NCBI GenBank assembly: GCA_020723665.1
Contig: DYIL01000009.1
Span: 21,345 to 85,344, forward strand
Reading direction: 5' to 3'
DNA: 64,000 nt
Source of the DNA: Methyloversatilis universalis
Lineage (GTDB): Bacteria; Pseudomonadota; Gammaproteobacteria; Methylococcales; Methylococcaceae
The position numbers and the translations under genes were made by a program. The notes beneath the pieces are model-generated. The model was not told where the DNA came from. It saw nothing but the letters and a program-made list of their open reading frames with translations, and did no database searches. Shown in pieces: positions 1-10,180 of the stretch. How positions within the stretch are numbered: the stretch's first letter is position 1; each line of letters begins with the position of its first letter.

Positions 1-1610
1 TTCGTGTGCTCGAAATCCAGATTGAAGCGTAAGCTGTCGAATTCGTTCAGCGGGATACCGAGGTTGGCGCCTGCCGCCGCGACGTCGGTATTGTAACGGG
101 CGATATTCATTTGCGCAGCATCGGTGTTTCGGTAGCTAAGATCGAAACCGCTGCTGATGCCGTCCAGGGTCGTGTACGGGTTGAAATAACCGAGTCGATA
201 GATGGTGTTGACGCTGCTGTTGTTGAAGGTCAGATTGATTCTCTTGCCGGTTCCGAAGACATTGTCCTGGGTAACGCTGGCATTGAAGATGATGCCCTGC
301 GCCTGGGAAAAGCCTACGCCTGCCATCAGGTTTCCGGACGGTTTTTCAACAACGTTGTAATTGACGTCGATCTGGTCGGTGGTCCCGGCGACGGCGGGTG
401 TTTCGACATTGACTTCTTGGAAATAGCCAAGACGCTCCAGTCGGGTTTTGGATCGCTCGATCTTGCTGGTGGATGCCCATGCCGCCTCCATCTGCCGCAT
501 CTCGCGCCGCAGTACCTCGTCCCTGGTCTTGGTGTTGCCGTGGAAATTGATCCGGCGCACATAGACTTGCTTTCCGGGATCGACGAAGAAGGTGATGGCG
601 ACGGTTTTTTGCGCCTCGTTGATGTCGGGTACCATGTTCACGTTGGCGAAAATATACCCTTCGTCGCCCAAGCGATCCGAGATTGCTTTGGAGGTTTCAG
701 TGGCCAGCTTGCGCGAGAAGGTATCGCTAGGGCCGATCTTGACCAGCGGCGTCAACTCTTCGGGCGGAACGATCAGTTTGCCGGTCAGCTTCACTTCGTT
801 TACCGTGTAGACCTCGCCCTCTTTGACATTGATGGTGATGTAGATCTCTTTTTTGTCCGGCGTGATCGAAACCTGGGTGGATTCGATTTCGAAATTGATG
901 TAACCCCGATCCAAATAATAAGAGCGCAACCGTTCCAGGTCTGCAGAAAGTTTTTGTTTCGAGTATTGATCGTTCTTGGTGTAAAACGAAAGCAGATTCG
1001 GCGTGCTGAGCTCGAACTGGTCCAAGAGCTCTTCGTCGCTGAAGACATTGTTGCCGACGATGTTGATCTGCTTGATTTTGGCGACCTTTCCTTCGGAAAT
1101 CTTGATGTTGATCGAGACTCGGTTGCGCGGAAGCTCGGTTACCGTGGAATCGATTTTCAGGCCGTATTTTCCGCGGCTGTAATACTGCCGCCTAAGTTCC
1201 TGTTCCACTTTATCCAGGATTTGGCGGTCGAATACCTTGCCCTCGGAAAGCCCCACGCCTTTCAAGGCCTTGGTCAGGTCTTCGGTGCCGATGTCCTTGT
1301 TGCCTTCGATCTTGACGTTCGCGATGGAAGGTCGTTCGTCGACGACGACCACCAGGACGTTTCCGTCCTGTTCCAGTCGCACGTCTCTGAAGAACCCCGT
1401 CTTGAACAGTGCTTTGATGGACTCCGCTGACTGCCGGTCGTCGAACAGGTCGCCGATTTTCACGGGGAGATAATTGAACACGGTGCCGGCAGAAACCCTC
1501 TGTAAGCCTTCGACGCGAATGTCTTCGATGACGAAGGGCTCGAGTCCCCAAGCCGAGAAGGAACAGAAAATCCCTAATAACAGCGATTTCGCCAGAGTGT
1601 AGCGGCTCAT
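1..1610 (-). CDS. bamA: Outer membrane protein assembly factor BamA (3' end outside window)
   Basis: This is the central component of the BAM complex, which folds and inserts beta-barrel proteins into the outer membrane. The reverse-strand frame opens with ATG at 1608-1610 and a signal peptide (MSRYTLAKSLLLGIFCSFSA) and stays open to the window edge, giving about 536 of the roughly 760 residues usual for the family. After the signal come five POTRA repeats to about residue 420; recognisable pieces are EPFVIEDIRVEGLQRVS at the start of POTRA1 and VYVRRINFHGNTKTRDEVLR at the start of POTRA5. The early barrel strands follow. The missing part is the C-terminal barrel. PhoU lies upstream on the same strand. 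Confidence 0.95.
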   Translation of the reverse strand, partial: MSRYTLAKSLLLGIFCSFSAWGLEPFVIEDIRVEGLQRVSAGTVFNYLPVKIGDLFDDRQSAESIKALFKTGFFRDVRLEQDGNVLVVVVDERPSIANVKIEGNKDIGTEDLTKALKGVGLSEGKVFDRQILDKVEQELRRQYYSRGKYGLKIDSTVTELPRNRVSINIKISEGKVAKIKQINIVGNNVFSDEELLDQFELSTPNLLSFYTKNDQYSKQKLSADLERLRSYYLDRGYINFEIESTQVSITPDKKEIYITINVKEGEVYTVNEVKLTGKLIVPPEELTPLVKIGPSDTFSRKLATETSKAISDRLGDEGYIFANVNMVPDINEAQKTVAITFFVDPGKQVYVRRINFHGNTKTRDEVLRREMRQMEAAWASTSKIERSKTRLERLGYFQEVNVETPAVAGTTDQIDVNYNVVEKPSGNLMAGVGFSQAQGIIFNASVTQDNVFGTGKRINLTFNNSSVNTIYRLGYFNPYTTLDGISSGFDLSYRNTDAAQMNIARYNTDVAAAGANLGIPLNEFDSLRFNLDFEHT

Positions 1611-1789
1611 GGATTAGGGGGCGGGGTCGCAGGGAGTTATTGTTATAAACAAACGGCTCGGGAAAACTGATGGATTAAGCTCATCAAACGTTCGCGATCC
1701 AATCCTATCTAATCCGATGACGAAGCCGGAGAGTTCGATCTCCGATGTTCGAAGGAAATCCAAAGTCCGTGACGTCCGACCCGGAAACA

Positions 1790-2518
1790 TCAAGTTTCCC
1801 GCAAGTCTTTCTCCACCTGCTCGATACTGATATGCCGGATATTCTTGCCCTTGGCATAGTAAATCACGTATTCGCAGATATTACAGGAGCGGTCGCCGAT
1901 ACGTTCCAGCGACCGAGCCGACCACATGATGTCGAGCGACACCGGAATGGCGCGGGGATCTTCCATCATATACGTGATCTGCTGGCGCATAATGCTTTCG
2001 TATTCCCGATCCACTATCCTGTCGTCCTGGACGACGCGCAAGGCCTCATCCACATCCATGCGTGCGAAAGAGTCGAGCGCCTCGCGAAGCAGTCCGCGCA
2101 CATGTTTCGCTAGCTGTTCGACCTCGGTCAGCTGGTTCTTCTTCGGATAATGGCCCGCAAGATCGATGGACAGTCGCGCGATGCGCTTGGCTTCGTCGCC
2201 GATCCGCTCAAGATCGGTAATCGTCTTGATGACCGCCACCACCAGCCGCAAGTCGCGGGCGGTGGGCTGGCGCAGGGCGATGATTTGGGTGCACTCCTCA
2301 TCAATGGAAACTTCCAGAGAATTCACCTTGTAATCGTCGGCGATGACGCGCTCGGCCAACTCCACATCGTTATTCACCAGTGCGGTCACGGCCGACTCGA
2401 CCTGTTCCTCGACCAATCCGCCCAGGGTGAGCACCCGGTTGCGGATGTCCAGCAGTTCATGGTCGTACTGCTTGGAAATATGCTGATGCAAATTATCGGT
2501 GTCGAAGAAACTGGTCAT
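1790..2518 (-). CDS. phoU: Phosphate signalling protein PhoU
   Basis: PhoU is a cytoplasmic negative regulator that couples the Pst phosphate transporter to the PhoR/PhoB two-component system. The 242-residue product has the two three-helix PhoU repeats with their metal-binding signatures, seen as DLERIGDEAKRIAR in the first half and SLERIGDRSCNICEYVIYYA in the second. The frame stays open another 35 codons upstream, but that part is Arg/Cys-rich and unlike the family. I chose ATG at 2516-2518 because MTSFFDTDNLHQHISKQYD matches the usual PhoU N-terminus. No pst or phoBR gene lies in the window, so it is separated from its usual partners here. Confidence 0.93.
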   Translation of the reverse strand: MTSFFDTDNLHQHISKQYDHELLDIRNRVLTLGGLVEEQVESAVTALVNNDVELAERVIADDYKVNSLEVSIDEECTQIIALRQPTARDLRLVVAVIKTITDLERIGDEAKRIARLSIDLAGHYPKKNQLTEVEQLAKHVRGLLREALDSFARMDVDEALRVVQDDRIVDREYESIMRQQITYMMEDPRAIPVSLDIMWSARSLERIGDRSCNICEYVIYYAKGKNIRHISIEQVEKDLRET

Positions 2519-2646
2519 CGTGCTAGGTGATCGGGGTTGGCGACGGCAAAGGCGTGTTTTCCGGCATTCTATCAACTCACATCGGCGCATGAAAGCTCGC
2601 GCCGCGAGGTTCGGCATCGACAAATATCACGGGAAGTAGTGAGCCT

Positions 2647-3726
2647 TCACTCGCTTTGCCTCGAAATATAGCCGGTGATTTCGGCGCGATCATGGTAAAG
2701 CTGTTTGAAGGCGAGCGTATAGTCGGTGAGGGTACTTCCGAGTCGTGTTTCGATCAGTCCGCGACAGCGCTTGACCTCTTCGTAACGCTTGTTCATGGGC
2801 AATTTCAGGTTGAAGATGGCTTTTCGGCATAGACCTGAGGCCACCCAGTCGCCGACCAGGGCGGCGATTCGGGCGGGCTGCTCGACGACGTCGCAGACCA
2901 GCCAGTCCACCGGTTTGGGAGGACGATAACGAAAGGCGTCCATCCGCAGATGTTCGACCAGGCCGGTATCGAGCAGAGCAGGGGCCAGACTTCCGTTGTC
3001 GACGGCGGTCACTTTGATATGACGCCTGATCAATTGAAAAGTCCAGCCACCCGGCGCCGCACCGAGATCGACCGCCCTCATGCCGGGGCGGAGGCTCTCT
3101 TGCGGATTATCGAGGAACGCCAGAAAAGCCTCTTCCAGCTTGAGCGTAGACCGGCTCGGTGCACCGCGAGGGAATTTCAAACGCGGGATTCCCATCAGCC
3201 ACGGACTGGAGTTGCCGGATATCGAGATGCCGACATAAGCGGCTGCGGAGCTGAGAAAGAAGATATGCAGCCGGGGATCCGAGGGTTCGCCGAGCAGGCC
3301 GCTGTCTTTGATTGTGCGATCGAAGGGGGCTGCGAATTTGCGTAGGAAGGCAGCAAGCGGTTTTGCCTCGTTAGTGTCCGCAGTTTCCAGGAATACCGCA
3401 GAAAACCGAGTGTCCAAACGTCTCGCCGCCTGCAACAATGGCTGAGCGCGGTCGGCTACGGGAAGGTCGGGGATGAGACCCATGGCGAAAACCAACTGCC
3501 GCGCAAAGATCAGATCCTTGAATCGCAGACCTTTGTCGTGCAGTGAAAAGGCAGGGGTGTCATGCGGTATAAATACGATGAAACCGCTTCCGGGCTTGGC
3601 CTTTACATAGCCAGACACGCCGAGTTCGCTGGTGCGCTCCAGGATTTCGGCCGCGCACTCCTTCTCGAATCCGCCGCGGCAGTAGAGCAGGACGCAGTGG
3701 GGAAGATCGGTGTTCAAGATAGTCAA
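2647..3726 (-). CDS. rlmM: 23S rRNA 2'-O-ribose C2498 methyltransferase RlmM
   Basis: RlmM methylates the 2'-O-ribose of C2498 in 23S rRNA using SAM. The product (359 residues, E. coli about 366) has the N-terminal RNA-binding half starting CVLLYCRGGFEKECAAEI, the SAM-binding motif VDLGAAPGGWTFQL, and the K-D-K-E catalytic set visible in RLKFPRGAPSRSTLKLEEAF, CDVVEQPARIAAL, NLKLPMNKRYEEV and HDRAEITGYISR. The start used is a TTG at 3724-3726, as no ATG is available near the N-terminus; the exact start is uncertain by a few codons. It begins 13 nt after galE ends, so the two probably share a transcript. Confidence 0.94.
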   Translation of the reverse strand: MTILNTDLPHCVLLYCRGGFEKECAAEILERTSELGVSGYVKAKPGSGFIVFIPHDTPAFSLHDKGLRFKDLIFARQLVFAMGLIPDLPVADRAQPLLQAARRLDTRFSAVFLETADTNEAKPLAAFLRKFAAPFDRTIKDSGLLGEPSDPRLHIFFLSSAAAYVGISISGNSSPWLMGIPRLKFPRGAPSRSTLKLEEAFLAFLDNPQESLRPGMRAVDLGAAPGGWTFQLIRRHIKVTAVDNGSLAPALLDTGLVEHLRMDAFRYRPPKPVDWLVCDVVEQPARIAALVGDWVASGLCRKAIFNLKLPMNKRYEEVKRCRGLIETRLGSTLTDYTLAFKQLYHDRAEITGYISRQSE

Positions 3727-3739
3727 GCCGAAGCCGTTT

Positions 3740-4738
3740 TCAATTGCCCCAGGGACGTTCGATAAGTTTCCTTTCCCAATCCAGGGATGTCTTTACGATG
3801 AAGGACAGGTCGTCGTAGCGCGGTTTCCAGTTGAGCACGTCGTGGATCTTGTCGACGGCCGCCACCAGTTGAGGCGGATCGCCGGGACGCCGCGGCATCT
3901 CCTCCACCGGGATCGGTGCGCCGTTCACATTGTTTACTGCATCGATGACTTCCCGAACGCTATAACCATGGCCGTAGCCGCAGTTCAGCGTCGCCGAGCT
4001 GCCCCCGTTGCGTAAATAGGTCAAAGCTTGAATATGGGCGTCGGCGAGGTCGCTGACATGGATGTAATCGCGCACGCCGGTGCCGTCCCCGGTGGGGTAG
4101 TCGGTGCCGAACACGCATAATTTTTCCCGCTTGCCGACAGCCACTTCTGCCGCGACCTTAATGAGCAGGGTCGCGTTGCGTGTCGACTGGCCGATTCTTC
4201 CCTCCGGGTCGGAACCGGCAACGTTGAAGTAACGCAGGATGACATGTTTCACATCAGTAGCGGCCGAGAGGTCCCGCAGCATCCATTCGCTCATCAGTTT
4301 CGACGCACCGTAGGGATTGATCGGCGCGGTGGGCGAAGACTCGGACGCGTAGGGTCCATCGGGGATGCCGTACACGGCAGCGGTCGAGGAAAATATGAAA
4401 TGCTTCACGCCGGCATCGCGGGCGCACTGCAGCAGGTTGCGGGTCTTGCAGGTATTGTTGCCGTAATATTTCAAGGGGTCGGATACCGACTCGGGAACGA
4501 TGGTGTGGGCGGCGAAGTGGAGCACCGCATCAACCTCGTATTCACGCAGGATGCGAGATACCAGGTCCGTGTCGCCCGTATCCCCTTCGACGAAATCGCC
4601 ATAAAGTACGGCTTCCCTGAAGCCGGTGGAGAGATTGTCGAGTGTCACCAGGCGTTCACCCATTTCGCCCAACTGTTTGGCCACGTGGCTGCCGATGTAG
4701 CCGGCGCCGCCCGTGACCAAGACGCCTTTTCTTGCCAT
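3740..4738 (-). CDS. galE: UDP-glucose 4-epimerase GalE
   Basis: GalE interconverts UDP-glucose and UDP-galactose and would supply sugar nucleotides for the exopolysaccharide and lipopolysaccharide genes nearby. The 332-residue extended SDR begins with the NAD-binding motif VLVTGGAGYIGSHVA. It has the catalytic Ser (FSSTAAVYG) and the Tyr-x-x-x-Lys pair in NPYGASK, then the substrate region RYFNVAGSDPEGRIGQ. ATG at 4736-4738 is preceded at good spacing by AAGGAG. The gene runs into rlmM, with a 170-nt gap upstream to mobB. Confidence 0.94.
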   Translation of the reverse strand: MARKGVLVTGGAGYIGSHVAKQLGEMGERLVTLDNLSTGFREAVLYGDFVEGDTGDTDLVSRILREYEVDAVLHFAAHTIVPESVSDPLKYYGNNTCKTRNLLQCARDAGVKHFIFSSTAAVYGIPDGPYASESSPTAPINPYGASKLMSEWMLRDLSAATDVKHVILRYFNVAGSDPEGRIGQSTRNATLLIKVAAEVAVGKREKLCVFGTDYPTGDGTGVRDYIHVSDLADAHIQALTYLRNGGSSATLNCGYGHGYSVREVIDAVNNVNGAPIPVEEMPRRPGDPPQLVAAVDKIHDVLNWKPRYDDLSFIVKTSLDWERKLIERPWGN

Positions 4739-4909
4739 AGAGTGCTCCTTCTTGGGGGGTTAATGCGTTGACGGCGCGGCCGCCCTTCTCATTTTGCTGG
4801 CAAATGCCGCGCCGTAAATCGAATCGACTGGGCCCGTTTTTGAAGACGGTAGGTGCGAAGTGCTTCGAGCGAAAAGCGGAAGGACCGCAACCGTTTCTCG
4901 GCGCAACAA

Positions 4910-5449
4910 TCAGTTTCGTGCACCGGGAAGAAATTCCTCGCAAATGAACCGGGTGATTTGCTCCGGATCATTGATGTCGAGCTTCGGGATGTCGCACGTG
5001 ACCGCAAGTTCGGCATCCGTGGCGATCGCGATGATGGTGTCGTCGTCGGGAAACAAAAGCGGTTTGCCGAGAACGGGTCGGTGCAACTCGATTTTCGGGA
5101 AACCCTCTCGTTTGAATCCTTCCACCAAAATCAGATCCAGGCCGGTCTGGTCGAAATAGGTCAATTCCTCGGCCAACACCGGTTCCTCGATTACCCGGCG
5201 TTCCATGACGATGGCGCGACGATGCGACGAGGTCAACATGACCGGGTTTGCGCCGGCTTTGCGCAATTCATAACTGTCCTTGCCGGGATAGTCTATTTCG
5301 AAACTATGATGACTGTGTTTGATGAGTCCGACATTGAGTTGGTTGAGTCGGAGCAAGGGGATGATTTTCTTCAGGAGAGTGGTCTTGCCGGTGCCGCTGA
5401 AAGCCGCAAACCCGAGTAGAGGCACCAGCGCGTTGCGAAGATTCAGCAT
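4910..5449 (-). CDS. mobB: Molybdopterin-guanine dinucleotide biosynthesis adaptor MobB
   Basis: MobB is a GTP-binding P-loop protein that assists MobA in converting molybdenum cofactor to its guanine dinucleotide form. The 179-residue product has the P-loop GFAAFSGTGKTTLLKK close to the N-terminus, the MobB signature IKHSHHSFEIDYPGKDSYEL, and DLILVEGFKREGFPKIELHR. Length and motif order fit a stand-alone MobB. No mobA or moe gene is in the window. The P-loop starts GFAAFSGTGKT rather than the more usual GxxxxxGKT with Trp, which is within family variation. Confidence 0.9.
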   Translation of the reverse strand: MLNLRNALVPLLGFAAFSGTGKTTLLKKIIPLLRLNQLNVGLIKHSHHSFEIDYPGKDSYELRKAGANPVMLTSSHRRAIVMERRVIEEPVLAEELTYFDQTGLDLILVEGFKREGFPKIELHRPVLGKPLLFPDDDTIIAIATDAELAVTCDIPKLDINDPEQITRFICEEFLPGARN

Positions 5450-5594
5450 TCGGCTGCTTCGGACGGGTTTGTAGACGGATCGCGGATGCAGAGAAAGACG
5501 TCTTGACGAGCGTCGATGTATGAGTACCGGCGAGATTCCGATGGGTGTCCGCTTCGGACAAGCGACGTGGGCGCTGGCTTTCTCATTGTCGGGT

Positions 5595-6605
5595 CTAGGA
5601 TACGCCGTAGTAATCTTTGTACCAACTGACGAAGTTGGCGATCCCGATTTCTATTGGCGTCGCGGGACGATAGTCCACGTCACGGATGAGATCGTCCACG
5701 TCCGCGTAGGTGTCGGGCACATCGCCGCTCTGCATGGGAAGAAGGTTTTTTTCGGCTTTCTTTCCGAGACATTCTTCCAGAACTTCGATAAAACGCATGA
5801 GTTCGACCGGCTGGTGGTTGCCGATATTATAAAGACGGTAAGGCGCCTTGCTGGTTCCGGGATCGGGGTGGTCGCCGTTCCAATCGGGGTTCGGCGCCGC
5901 TATTTTGTCCAGGACCCTAACGACGCCTTCCACGATGTCGTCGATGTAGGTGAAGTCGCGCCGGTGATGGCCGAAATTGAAGACGTATATCGGTTTTCCG
6001 GCCAGGATGTTGCGGGTAAACATAAACAAGGCCATGTCCGGGCGTCCCCAGGGGCCGTACACGGTGAAGAATCGGAGGCCGGTGGTCGGCAGACCGTAAA
6101 GATGGCTGTAAGTATGCGCCATCAGTTCGTTGGCTTTCTTCGTAGCCGCATACAGGCTGACGGGATGGTCGACGTTATGGTGGACCGAAAACGGCATTAC
6201 GGTATTGGCCCCGTAAACCGAGCTGGATGAGGCGTACACCAGATGCTCAATGTCGTGATGCCGGCATGCTTCAAGTATGTTGCAGAATCCCACCAGATTC
6301 GCGTCGATATAGGCATGGGGATGCGTCAGTGAATATCTCACGCCGGCCTGGGCGGCGAGATTCACCACGCGTTGCGGCCGGTGGTCCGAAAATGTCTGAT
6401 TCAGGCGGTCGCGGTCTTCCAAGGCGATGCGCACTTCGGTGAACCCGGCGTGCTGCTTGAGCCGAGCAAGCCGCGCTTCCTTGAGGCCGACATCGTAGTA
6501 ATCGTTGACGTTATCGATGCCTATTACTTCATCCCCGCGCGCCAGGAGCGCGTGCGCCAAGGCCGCGCCGATAAATCCGGCCGTTCCCGTGACCAACACT
6601 TTCAT
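5595..6605 (-). CDS. NAD-dependent epimerase, probable UDP-glucuronate 4-epimerase
   Basis: This is an extended SDR that probably interconverts UDP-glucuronate and UDP-galacturonate (or an N-acetyl analogue) for capsule or exopolysaccharide. The 336-residue product starts [20 protein letters not shown], has the catalytic [15 protein letters not shown] segment and [13 protein letters not shown] with the Tyr-x-x-x-Lys pair, and the long-type signature [18 protein letters not shown] that is characteristic of the UDP-glucuronate 4-epimerase group. It starts 18 nt after tviB stops, so oxidation of the sugar by TviB and epimerisation by this enzyme form a natural pair. The precise substrate cannot be read from the sequence. 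Confidence 0.88.
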   Translation of the reverse strand: MKVLVTGTAGFIGAALAHALLARGDEVIGIDNVNDYYDVGLKEARLARLKQHAGFTEVRIALEDRDRLNQTFSDHRPQRVVNLAAQAGVRYSLTHPHAYIDANLVGFCNILEACRHHDIEHLVYASSSSVYGANTVMPFSVHHNVDHPVSLYAATKKANELMAHTYSHLYGLPTTGLRFFTVYGPWGRPDMALFMFTRNILAGKPIYVFNFGHHRRDFTYIDDIVEGVVRVLDKIAAPNPDWNGDHPDPGTSKAPYRLYNIGNHQPVELMRFIEVLEECLGKKAEKNLLPMQSGDVPDTYADVDDLIRDVDYRPATPIEIGIANFVSWYKDYYGVS

Positions 6606-6623
6606 TGGCGATGTTCCGGTGAA

Positions 6624-7901
6624 TTACAAGTAGTCGTCTACTGCGTCGTACGGCAATACATACTTGACATCGAACAAGACACCTTCAGGTTTTGCCAGCG
6701 CCCGGATGGCCTGTGCGCCCATGGTTTTGAATTCCCGGTGCGCAACGGCGATTACGACGGCATCGTATTTTCCTGCCGGGAGTTCCCGGACAAGATCGAT
6801 GTCGTATTCTTCCCGGACTTCCTCAGGGTTCGCCCACGGGTCGTAGACATCGACTCGCGCGTTGTAGCTCTCTAATTCTTTGATGATGTCCGTTACCCGA
6901 GTGTTCCGGATATCCGGGCAGTTTTCCTTGAAAGTCAGCCCCATGATGAGAATGTTCGCCTGGGAGACTTGAAGGCGTTTCTGGGTCATCAACTTCACCA
7001 AACGACTGGCGACATATTCGCCCATGCCGTCGTTGATGCGGCGGCCGGCCAATATGATCTCGGGGTGATAACCGATTTCCTGGGCTTTATGGGTGAGGTA
7101 ATACGGGTCCACGCCGATGCAGTGTCCGCCGACCAGTCCGGGACGAAAAGGAAGGAAATTCCATTTGCTTCCTGCGGCCTCCAAAATCTCCAGCGTGTTC
7201 AATCCCAGTTTGTTGAACAGGATCGCCAACTCGTTGATGAGCGCGATGTTCACGTCCCTCTGCGTGTTTTCTATGACTTTTGCCGCTTCGGCGACCTTAA
7301 TGCTGCTCGCTTTGTGCGTGCCGGCGGCAATGACTTTCCGATAAAGCTCGTCGACGAAATCGGCGCTTTGCGGGGTCGAGCCCGAAGTGATTTTCTTGAT
7401 GGTGGTAACGCGATGTTCTTTGTCTCCCGGATTGATGCGCTCGGGGCTGTAACCGCAGTAAAAATCCCGGTTGAAGATCAATCCCGACAGGGATTCCAGG
7501 ATCGGCACGCAAATTTCTTCGGTCGCTCCCGGATAAACAGTGGATTCGTAAACGACGATGTCGCCCTTCGACAGAAGTTTTGCGACGGTTTCGCTCGCTT
7601 TTTGAAGTGGCGCCAGAACCGGTCGTTTGTGTTGATCTATCGGGGTCGGGACGGTAACGATATAAACGTTGCAGTTCGATAGATCCGCCGGATTGGTCGT
7701 GTAGCTCAGTCGCGCCGCGCTGGCGAGTTCGTCGGCATTGACTTCGAGTGAGCGGTCCACGCCATCCTTCAGCTCGGCTATCCGCTGAGCGTTGACATCG
7801 TAACCCACGGTATCGAATTGCTTGCCGAACTCCACAGCGAGCGGAAGTCCTACATAACCCAGTCCGATTATGCCGATCTTGGTGTCAGCGAGCGAACGCA
7901 T
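6624..7901 (-). CDS. tviB: TviB-type nucleotide-sugar C-6 dehydrogenase
   Basis: This enzyme oxidises C-6 of a UDP-N-acetylhexosamine (UDP-GlcNAc or UDP-GalNAc) to the uronate with two NAD, feeding acidic polysaccharide synthesis. The 425-residue product starts with a Rossmann motif, [20 protein letters not shown], and has [16 protein letters not shown], the central helix [14 protein letters not shown], the catalytic Cys in [12 protein letters not shown], and the C-terminal domain [13 protein letters not shown]. This matches the Vi-antigen TviB/WbpO branch more than UDP-glucose dehydrogenase. It is the first gene of the minus-strand pair with the 4-epimerase and diverges from the polysaccharide transferase at 8705. 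Confidence 0.92.
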   Translation of the reverse strand: MRSLADTKIGIIGLGYVGLPLAVEFGKQFDTVGYDVNAQRIAELKDGVDRSLEVNADELASAARLSYTTNPADLSNCNVYIVTVPTPIDQHKRPVLAPLQKASETVAKLLSKGDIVVYESTVYPGATEEICVPILESLSGLIFNRDFYCGYSPERINPGDKEHRVTTIKKITSGSTPQSADFVDELYRKVIAAGTHKASSIKVAEAAKVIENTQRDVNIALINELAILFNKLGLNTLEILEAAGSKWNFLPFRPGLVGGHCIGVDPYYLTHKAQEIGYHPEIILAGRRINDGMGEYVASRLVKLMTQKRLQVSQANILIMGLTFKENCPDIRNTRVTDIIKELESYNARVDVYDPWANPEEVREEYDIDLVRELPAGKYDAVVIAVAHREFKTMGAQAIRALAKPEGVLFDVKYVLPYDAVDDYL

Positions 7902-8704
7902 TGTGCCTCCAGATGAATGGCGAATCTTGGAAATCCGGCGAAAGCTTGGATTGAATTTAGGCGCCTTGGGCGATCAGGCCGCGACAGCGTACTTTCAGTT
8001 CCATGCTCGGCCAGCGTTGGTCTTGAAGCGAGACGATTCCGTGCGAAGCCGAGGCTCTGACTGAAACGCTCATAAGGCAACGTCGTTTTTAATTCTAATG
8101 GACGGTTAGCGAAGCGGAAAGCTTTTCCTTGGGTGAACGGGTCGGATGGCTGGCGTGATAAAGGGATGCATCCGGCGAAACGTTCCGATTTTCGGTGGGT
8201 TCGCGGGAAGTGTCGTTCGCAGTGCCGAGTTCGCAAGATCGGACCGTCATATTGCTTAACATATTGAATATTACGCATAAATCCGGACGGACTTTTCGTG
8301 GGGGGCTAATGTGCTAAAGTTGTGGCCCGATCGCGGTCGCAGGCTGACGGCTATTCGGCCCGCCGGTCCGTGGTGGGGAAACTCGCGAATAACAGGGTAT
8401 CGGTTTCTCGGAGAGAATCACTCGTAGAAGTTCCGGGCAGCAAATAAGAATTAGGAATTCTTGGTGCTTGGGGGCGGGCACAGCCCAAAGCCGTTCGTTC
8501 CGTTTTTTGCCCATAAAGTCGGCATCGGCTTGTGGTGCTGCTTTGGTCTTAAGAACACCTTAAAAAAACTATGACTGCAATACGCTTTTTTTTCTACGAT
8601 ACCGATCGGCCTATTCTCATCCCGTAGCCATGCCGAAACAAGGCAGTTTCGAGGCGGCTTCCTACACTCCGGCGGCAACAATCTACTGAGAATCGGCGGG
8701 ATTT
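7902..8704. other. Divergent intergenic region, no gene seen
   Basis: This roughly 800-nt stretch separates tviB (minus) from the exopolysaccharide transferase (plus), so it should hold both promoters. Base composition turns AT-rich around 8235-8285 and 8555-8600. Open frames here are short and show no recognisable domain. I looked for a sigma-54 -24/-12 site, which PrsR-controlled genes would need, and found none I trust by eye. Confidence 0.6.
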
Positions 8705-10099
8705 ATGATTCGCGTTTTTCGCCATTATATTTCAAGTATTTATCTGATTATTTTTGTGCTGGACAGCGGTATTTTTTTCTCCGCCTTTTATATAGGCGCG
8801 GTTCTACGTTTTTTTCCCGATCTTCAAAGCAGCTTCGCCTCCATCGATCTGACCAACCCGTCCGCCATTTTCTGCGTATTCATGTTGGCGAGCACGACCG
8901 GCATGGGGCTTTACCAACGGGTGCAGCAAGGGGGCGATGCGGCCATGCTGCTTCGCGTGCTGGCGAGCTTTGTGCTTGGCACGATTTTGATGGGCGTCGT
9001 CTTTTATGCCGTCCCCACGATTTTCGTGGGTCGGGGCGTATTCGGCTATGCCTTGTTATCGGCACTGGCGTTGACGCTGTTCTCGCGTTTTTTGTTTCTG
9101 AAGTTCGTGGACCGGCAGGAATTGAGGCGGCGGGTATTGGTTTTGGGCTCGGGTTACAACGCGAACATCATTCAACAGTTCGAAAACAAAGAGCCCAATC
9201 CGACTTTTCGTGTCATCGGATTTGTGCCGATGGGCGGCGATACCTGTCGGGTAGAACCTGACCGTCTATGCACTTTGGGGATGCCGCTCAATGAATTTGC
9301 CGTTGCGCATGATATCGATGAGATCGTCGTCGCGCCGGACGATCGCCGAGGAGGGCTTGCCGTAGACGAAATTTTGGATTGCAAAATGAACGGTCTGGAT
9401 GTGGTAGACCTTTTGCATTTCTTCGAACGTGAGGCAGGGCTGATTCGCGTCGACTGCCTGCATCCCAGTTGGCTGGTGTTTTCCGACGGGTTCCGATATA
9501 GCGGCTTTCAGCAGCTTTCCAAGCGTGCCTTCGACATATTGGCAAGTTTCGCCTTGCTCGCCGTGAGTTGGCCTATCATGTTGCTGACGGCTCTGGCGAT
9601 TGTGGTCGAAAGCGGTTGGCGCGCGCCGATTTTTTATTATCAGGTCCGTGTAGGCAAAAACTGGCGGTTGTTCAAAGTGATAAAGTTTCGGAGCATGCGC
9701 ATCGATGCCGAAAAAGACGGGAGAGCACGTTGGGCGACACGGGATGACGATCGCGTAACCCGGGTAGGGCGGTTTATTCGGAAGACTCGCATCGATGAAT
9801 TGCCGCAGCTGTTCAATGTTCTGAAAGGCGAGATGAGTTTCGTCGGTCCCCGTCCGGAGCGGCCCGAATTCGTGGAAAAGTTCGCAGAAACCATTCCGTA
9901 TTATTCGGAGCGCCATCGGGTGAAGCCCGGCATTACCGGCTGGGCGCAACTGTGTTATCCGTATGGATCGAGCTACCAGGACGCTATCGAGAAGCTGCAG
10001 TACGACTTGTATTACGTCAAAAATTACAGTCTTTTTCTCGACTTTCTCATTATGTTACAAACAATCGAAGTGGTTATTTGGGGCAAAGGCGCCCGCTGA
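8705..10099 (+). CDS. PEP-CTERM-associated exopolysaccharide sugar transferase (EpsB-type polyprenyl glycosylphosphotransferase)
   Basis: This integral membrane enzyme transfers the first sugar phosphate onto undecaprenyl phosphate to begin a repeat unit. The 464-residue product has four to five N-terminal membrane segments, a CoA-binding-like middle domain (RRVLVLGSGYNANIIQQFEN), and a C-terminal bacterial sugar transferase domain beginning KRAFDILASFALLAVSWPI. That domain has KVIKFRSMRIDAEKDG, the DELPQLFNVLKGEMSFVGPR catalytic stretch, and GITGWAQLCYPYG. The whole length fits the family that travels with the exosortase/PEP-CTERM regulators, and prsK, prsR and prsT follow immediately. It is probably the initiating transferase of the polysaccharide for which TviB and the epimerase make precursors. 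Confidence 0.92.
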   Translation: MIRVFRHYISSIYLIIFVLDSGIFFSAFYIGAVLRFFPDLQSSFASIDLTNPSAIFCVFMLASTTGMGLYQRVQQGGDAAMLLRVLASFVLGTILMGVVFYAVPTIFVGRGVFGYALLSALALTLFSRFLFLKFVDRQELRRRVLVLGSGYNANIIQQFENKEPNPTFRVIGFVPMGGDTCRVEPDRLCTLGMPLNEFAVAHDIDEIVVAPDDRRGGLAVDEILDCKMNGLDVVDLLHFFEREAGLIRVDCLHPSWLVFSDGFRYSGFQQLSKRAFDILASFALLAVSWPIMLLTALAIVVESGWRAPIFYYQVRVGKNWRLFKVIKFRSMRIDAEKDGRARWATRDDDRVTRVGRFIRKTRIDELPQLFNVLKGEMSFVGPRPERPEFVEKFAETIPYYSERHRVKPGITGWAQLCYPYGSSYQDAIEKLQYDLYYVKNYSLFLDFLIMLQTIEVVIWGKGAR

Positions 10100-10180
10100 A
10101 CGCCTGACCGGAGAAATCTTGTTCCCTGGTTTCTCGGCTGCGCTCATCGGCGGAACACCTTCACTCGACGCAGAGGACGC

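Noticed and set aside
7902..8704. Sigma-54 promoter for the polysaccharide genes
   Set aside because: Expected from PrsR, but no GG-N10-GC arrangement convinced me by eye; a matrix scan would be needed.
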